Source of the DNA: Actinomycetes bacterium
GTDB lineage: Bacteria; Actinomycetota; Actinomycetes; Mycobacteriales; Mycobacteriaceae
DNA: 17,010 nt
Assembly (NCBI GenBank): GCA_022600695.1
Contig: JAHZJY010000262.1
Location: 1 to 17,010, forward strand
Direction of reading: 5' to 3'
Part shown: positions 13,413 to 17,010 of the stretch, one piece after another
Layout of the letters: every line of letters begins with the position of its first letter
Position numbering within the stretch: position 1 is the stretch's first letter
Made by a program: the position numbers and the translations under genes
Notes under the pieces: generated by a model
Told to the model about the DNA's origin: nothing
The model's database searches: none
The model's input: only the letters and a program-made list of their open reading frames with translations

Positions 13413-13985
13413 TCATCGGTACGAATCGTCACAAAGTTCGAGGGCGGTCGCCCTGGCCTGGTTGAGTTCACTGATCACCGTGTTGAACTCCGACGGCGGC
13501 ACCTGGTCGTTGATCGCCTCGGCGGTGGTGACCGCTCCGACCACCCAGCCGAGGAAGGCATCCCGAAGTTCCGCGGGCACGATATCGCTGATGCTGGTCT
13601 CCACCGCCTCCGCGCTCTGAATCAGACCGTCGATGGCCGGACCCTCGGTGGCCGCGATATTGCTGCCCTCCTCGTTGAAAGCATCGACGTAATCATTGAC
13701 CGCATCGATGGCTTCGGCGCTGGTGATCGCCAGCGTCTCACAGGTGGCCAGGACTGCCTGCGTCGTCCGCGAGGCCTGCCGTTCGGACTCCCGGGCCCTG
13801 GAACTGGCCGCAGACTGCGATGACGACAGCGACATCGACGTGCGGTAGGCGGGGGCTTCACCCGCGTTGACCTCAGCGTCGCCACCCGTCACGGTGGTGC
13901 AGCCCACCACCCCCATGGACACCAGCGCGGCGCCGCCGACCAGCATTCCGGCGATGCGCACTCCCCGCGCGGTTCCGCTCAGCAC
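13413..13985 (-). CDS. Putative exported lipoprotein (Rv2240c position)
   Basis: This is a 190-residue protein with an N-terminal hydrophobic signal ([19 protein letters not shown]). VVGC at 26-29 fits a lipobox, with C29 as the lipidated residue. A Ser/Thr-rich, Gly-rich linker follows, then an alpha-helical, Ala/Glu-rich domain of about 110 residues. Two cysteines remain in that domain (in ATCETLA and LELCDDSYR) and could form a disulphide outside the cell. I recognise no functional domain. The start is uncertain: GTG at 13985 was chosen because it gives a normal signal-peptide length, but a GTG eight codons downstream (13961) also works. The gene is divergent from aceE and on the same strand as the DUF3052 gene, 85 bp ahead of it. 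Confidence 0.75.
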   Translation of the reverse strand: MLSGTARGVRIAGMLVGGAALVSMGVVGCTTVTGGDAEVNAGEAPAYRTSMSLSSSQSAASSRARESERQASRTTQAVLATCETLAITSAEAIDAVNDYVDAFNEEGSNIAATEGPAIDGLIQSAEAVETSISDIVPAELRDAFLGWVVGAVTTAEAINDQVPPSEFNTVISELNQARATALELCDDSYR

Positions 13986-14115
13986 GCCTGCAGACGTTAC
14001 CGGGTCGCCGCCCGGATGGGCGGGCGGCGCGAACTGTGCGACGGGAGTGGCGTCGGTGCGGCACGATAGGACGGGTATCCCATCCCACCCTCCCCCCACC
14101 CAACGAGGAGCGGAA
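13986..14115. promoter_or_regulatory. Divergent lipoprotein/aceE intergenic region with the aceE ribosome site
   Basis: This 130-bp region separates two oppositely directed genes. GAGGAG at 14105-14110 lies five bases before the aceE GTG (14116) and is its ribosome site. A pyrimidine-rich stretch (CCCACCCTCCCCCCACCC) occupies about 14084-14101. CGATAGGAC near 14064-14072 is a weak -10 candidate. I see no operator palindrome. Confidence 0.5.
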
Positions 14116-16902
14116 GTGACGGCCCAGTTCGCGCGTGATCAACGGAGTCAAGGCTCGGAATCCGATCGGGTTCGGGTGATTCGCGACGGCGTCGCGTCCT
14201 ACCTGCCGGATATCGACCCGGACGAGACTTCGGAGTGGCTGGAATCGTTCGACGGGCTGGTGTCCCGCTCCGGACCGGCCCGGGCCCGCTACCTGATGTT
14301 GCGTCTGCTGGAACGGGCCGGCGAACAACGCGTGTCGCTGCCGGCGCTGACCTCGACGGACTACGTCAACACCATCCCCACCGAACTGGAGCCGTGGTTT
14401 CCCGGCGACGAGGACGTCGAACGGCGTTACCGGCGCTGGATCCGGTGGAACGCCGCCATCATGGTGCACCGCGCGCAGCGCCCCGGCGTCGGAGTGGGCG
14501 GGCACATCTCGACCTACGCCTCCTCGGCCGCGCTCTACGAGGTGGGTTTCAACCACTTCTTCCGCGGCAAGTCCCACCCCGGTGGCGGCGATCAGATCTA
14601 CATTCAGGGCCACGCCTCCCCCGGCATCTACGCCCGCGCGTTCCTGGAGGACCGGCTGTCGGCCGACCGACTCGACGGTTTCCGCCAGGAACACAGCCAT
14701 CCCGGCGGCGGACTGCCCTCCTACCCGCACCCCCGGTTGATGCCGGACTTCTGGGAGTTCCCGACGGTGTCGATGGGCCTGGGTCCGATGTACGCCATCT
14801 ACCAGGCCCGGTTCAATCACTACCTGCACGACCGCGGCATCAAGGACACCACCGATCAGCACGTATGGGCCTTCCTCGGCGACGGTGAGATGGACGAGCC
14901 GGAGAGCCGCGGGCTGATCCAGGTCGCCGCCAACGAGGCGCTGGACAACCTGACCTTCGTCATCAACTGCAACCTGCAGCGCCTCGACGGGCCGGTGCGC
15001 GGTAACGGCAAGATCATCCAGGAACTGGAATCGTTCTTCCGCGGTGCCGGCTGGAACGTCATCAAGGTGGTGTGGGGACGCGAGTGGGACGCCCTGCTGC
15101 AGGCCGATAAGGACGGTGCGCTGGTGAACCTGATGAACACCACCCCGGACGGGGACTTCCAGACCTATAAGGCCAATGACGGCGCCTACGTTCGCGAGCA
15201 TTTCTTCGGCCGCGATCCCCGAACCAAGGCCCTCGTGCAGAACATGTCCGATGACGAAATCTGGAACCTCAAACGCGGCGGGCACGACTACCGCAAGGTT
15301 TACGCCGCCTACCGGGCCGCGATGGAACACAAGGGCCAGCCGACGGTGATCCTGGCCAAGACCATCAAGGGGTACACCCTGGGCTCGCATTTCCAAGGCC
15401 GCAATGCCACCCACCAAATGAAAAAGCTTGCGCTGCAAGACCTCAAGGATTTCCGGGACGCCATGCGGATTCCGATCGGCGACGCCGAGCTAGAGGCGAA
15501 CCCGTACCTGCCGCCGTACTACCATCCGGGCCCGGACACCCCCGAGATCCGCTACCTGCTGGACCGGCGAACCGCGCTGGGCGGGTTCCTACCGGAACGT
15601 CGCACCAAATGCCGCGCGTTGACCCTGCCGCCACGCGAGGTCTACGACGTTGTGAAATCCGGTTCCGGGCACCAGGAAGTGGCCACCACGATGGCGACGG
15701 TGCGGGTTTTCAAGGAATTGCTGCGCGAAACGGGCGAGAACGCGGTGGGCCGCCGCATCGTGCCGATCATCCCCGACGAGGCCCGCACCTTCGGGATGGA
15801 CTCCTGGTTTCCGACCCTGAAGATCTACAACCGCAACGGCCAGCTCTACACCGCCGTCGACGCCCAACTCATGTTGGCCTACAAGGAGAGTGAGCAGGGC
15901 CAGATCCTGCACGAGGGCATCAACGAGGCCGGCTCCTGCGCATCGTTCACCGCGGTGGGCTCGTCGTACTCGACCCACAACGAGCCGATGATCCCGGTCT
16001 ACATCTTCTACTCGATGTTCGGCTTCCAGCGCACCGGTGACAGCTTCTGGGCCGCGGCCGACCAGATGGCCCGCGGCTTCGTACTGGGCGCCACGGCGGG
16101 GCGCACCACTCTCACCGGCGAGGGTCTGCAGCACGCCGACGGCCACTCCCTGCTGCTGGCCTCGACCAACCCGGCGGTGGTGGCTTATGACCCGGCGTTC
16201 GCCTACGAGATCGCCCATATCGTCGAGAGCGGGCTGAGCCGCATGTTCGGGGATGACCCGGAGAACGTGTTCTTCTACATCACCATCTACAACGAGCCCT
16301 ACACCCAGCCCGCCGAGCCGGGGAACCTCGACGTCGAGCATCTCTTGCGCGGGATGTACCGATACCGGGCAGCCGGCCAGAACCGCACCAGCACCGCGCA
16401 GATTCTGGCCTCCGGCGTGGCCATGCCGGATGCCCTGAGGGCCGCGGAGATGCTGGCTCAGCACTGGGACGTGGCCGCCGATGTGTGGTCGGTGACGAGC
16501 TGGAACGAGCTACACCGCGACGGCCTCTCGGTGGAGAAGGAGATCCTGCGCCACCCGGACCGTCCCGCTCCGACCCCCTTTGTGACGCAGGTACTGAGCG
16601 CGACCGCCGGTCCGGTGATCGCGGTCTCGGACTGGATGCGCGCGGTGCCCGAGCAGATCCGTCCGTGGGTTCCCAACACCTACCTCACGCTGGGCACCGA
16701 CGGGTTCGGTTTTTCCGACACCCGCCCGGCTGCACGCCGCTACTTCAACACCGATGCGGAATCGGTGGTGGTCGCGGTGCTCGAGGCGCTGGCCCGCGAC
16801 GGCGAGGTCGACCCGTCGGTGGCCATTGCGGCCGCCCGGGAATACCGGATCGACGATGTGATGGCGGCACCGGAACAAACCTCGGACCCCGGAGTGGCGT
16901 AG
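14116..16902 (+). CDS. aceE: Pyruvate dehydrogenase E1 component, homodimeric type
   Basis: This 928-residue ThDP enzyme decarboxylates pyruvate and acetylates the E2 lipoyl domain. Its length fits homodimeric E1 (M. tuberculosis AceE is about 900). The ThDP/Mg motif is [15 protein letters not shown] (252-266), ending in [19 protein letters not shown] (281-299). Catalytic histidines of the family fit HISTYAS (130-136) and SHPGGG. The second domain carries [17 protein letters not shown] and the ThDP-contacting [19 protein letters not shown] block, then [15 protein letters not shown]. The GTG at 14116 has GAGGAG five bases upstream. The frame is open far upstream, but there it overlaps the divergent lipoprotein gene. 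The stop TAG (16900-16902) lies in the loop of the first hairpin of a tandem repeat. Adding or losing later repeat units would not change the protein. Confidence 0.97.
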   Translation: MTAQFARDQRSQGSESDRVRVIRDGVASYLPDIDPDETSEWLESFDGLVSRSGPARARYLMLRLLERAGEQRVSLPALTSTDYVNTIPTELEPWFPGDEDVERRYRRWIRWNAAIMVHRAQRPGVGVGGHISTYASSAALYEVGFNHFFRGKSHPGGGDQIYIQGHASPGIYARAFLEDRLSADRLDGFRQEHSHPGGGLPSYPHPRLMPDFWEFPTVSMGLGPMYAIYQARFNHYLHDRGIKDTTDQHVWAFLGDGEMDEPESRGLIQVAANEALDNLTFVINCNLQRLDGPVRGNGKIIQELESFFRGAGWNVIKVVWGREWDALLQADKDGALVNLMNTTPDGDFQTYKANDGAYVREHFFGRDPRTKALVQNMSDDEIWNLKRGGHDYRKVYAAYRAAMEHKGQPTVILAKTIKGYTLGSHFQGRNATHQMKKLALQDLKDFRDAMRIPIGDAELEANPYLPPYYHPGPDTPEIRYLLDRRTALGGFLPERRTKCRALTLPPREVYDVVKSGSGHQEVATTMATVRVFKELLRETGENAVGRRIVPIIPDEARTFGMDSWFPTLKIYNRNGQLYTAVDAQLMLAYKESEQGQILHEGINEAGSCASFTAVGSSYSTHNEPMIPVYIFYSMFGFQRTGDSFWAAADQMARGFVLGATAGRTTLTGEGLQHADGHSLLLASTNPAVVAYDPAFAYEIAHIVESGLSRMFGDDPENVFFYITIYNEPYTQPAEPGNLDVEHLLRGMYRYRAAGQNRTSTAQILASGVAMPDALRAAEMLAQHWDVAADVWSVTSWNELHRDGLSVEKEILRHPDRPAPTPFVTQVLSATAGPVIAVSDWMRAVPEQIRPWVPNTYLTLGTDGFGFSDTRPAARRYFNTDAESVVVAVLEALARDGEVDPSVAIAAAREYRIDDVMAAPEQTSDPGVA

Positions 16903-16972
16903 GCCACGACATCCGGCCCCGGAGTGGCGTAGGCCACGACATCCGGCCCCGGAGTGGCGTAGGCCACGACAT
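16891..16972. repeat. 30-bp tandem repeat, about 2.7 copies, starting within the 3' end of aceE
   Basis: Copies lie at 16891-16920 and 16921-16950 (identical), with a 22-base partial copy at 16951-16972. Each contains the short hairpin GTGGC-GTAG-GCCAC (16894-16907, 16924-16937, 16954-16967). The aceE stop TAG sits in the GTAG loop of the first. The array could serve as a transcript 3' end structure or simply be a minisatellite. Confidence 0.92.
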
Positions 16973-17010
16973 TGGCTGTTCCCTCCAAAAAGTGCCGTAG
17001 ATTTTAGGGA
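16973..17010. other. Right-edge non-coding sequence after aceE
   Basis: These bases carry no gene. TCCCT (16980-16984) and AGGGA (17006-17010) are complementary, with AAAA and TTTT just inside, so a weak stem is possible. TAGATT (16998-17003) fits the mycobacterial -10 pattern and could serve a gene beyond the edge. By M. tuberculosis synteny the next gene would be the Rv2242 regulator (mabR). All of this is tentative. Confidence 0.3.

Noticed and set aside
13867..14115. N-terminal extension of aceE
   Set aside because: It overlaps the divergent lipoprotein gene and lacks E1 homology; GTG 14116 has a proper ribosome site.
16740..16988. Minus-strand open frame with repeated [10 protein letters not shown]
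   Set aside because: It is produced by the 30-bp DNA repeat and the antisense of aceE; no start signal or family resemblance.

Overview
The window is GC-rich, actinobacterial chromosome, and the gene order identifies it as a Mycobacterium/Mycolicibacterium-type genome. From left to right it follows the M. tuberculosis Rv2228c-Rv2241 order as I know it: RNase H-phosphatase fusion, zinc-ribbon coiled-coil protein, Nif3-like protein, cobC, ptkA, ptpA, SURF1, cobD, then (after an insertion) ahpE, a DUF3052 protein, a small exported protein and aceE. Assignments rest on motifs and synteny read by eye. No database search was run.

Layout. (1) Positions 1-3378, minus strand: a tightly packed cluster, cobC > Nif3-like > zinc-ribbon protein > RNase H. 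Two successive junctions are 4-bp ATGA overlaps and the third is a 10-bp gap. The RNase H gene runs off the left edge, and its last visible part is a 27-bp in-frame tandem repeat. (2) Positions 3454-5466, plus strand: ptkA, ptpA and SURF1, overlapping by 8 bp and 1 bp. (3) cobD, minus strand, converges on SURF1 and overlaps its 3' end by 47 bp. (4) Positions 6458-12231: a block that does not match the M. tuberculosis order I remember. It holds a YtcJ-like amidohydrolase and a small XRE regulator (plus strand), then a secreted S53 (sedolisin) peptidase translationally coupled to a polytopic membrane protein with two zinc ribbons (minus strand). (5) tRNA-Val(TAC), minus strand. (6) A DUF3052 gene coupled to ahpE, preceded by a putative lipoprotein gene (all minus). 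(7) aceE, plus strand, the homodimeric pyruvate dehydrogenase E1; its stop codon lies in the first copy of a 30-bp hairpin-forming tandem repeat near the right edge.

Functional links. cobC, cobD and the phosphatase half expected beyond the left edge all serve late cobalamin synthesis (aminopropanol arm and nucleotide loop). PtkA and PtpA are a known kinase-phosphatase pair, and all the signature residues I can place are conserved, although this PtkA appears to lack the long N-terminal extension. AhpE and the DUF3052 protein form a two-gene peroxide-defence unit. The most novel-looking content is the peptidase plus zinc-ribbon membrane protein pair. Its predicted topology puts the zinc ribbons in the cytoplasm and a C-terminal domain outside, on the side where the peptidase would act. 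No stretch over 300 bases lacks a gene. No CRISPR array, insertion sequence or prophage gene was seen.
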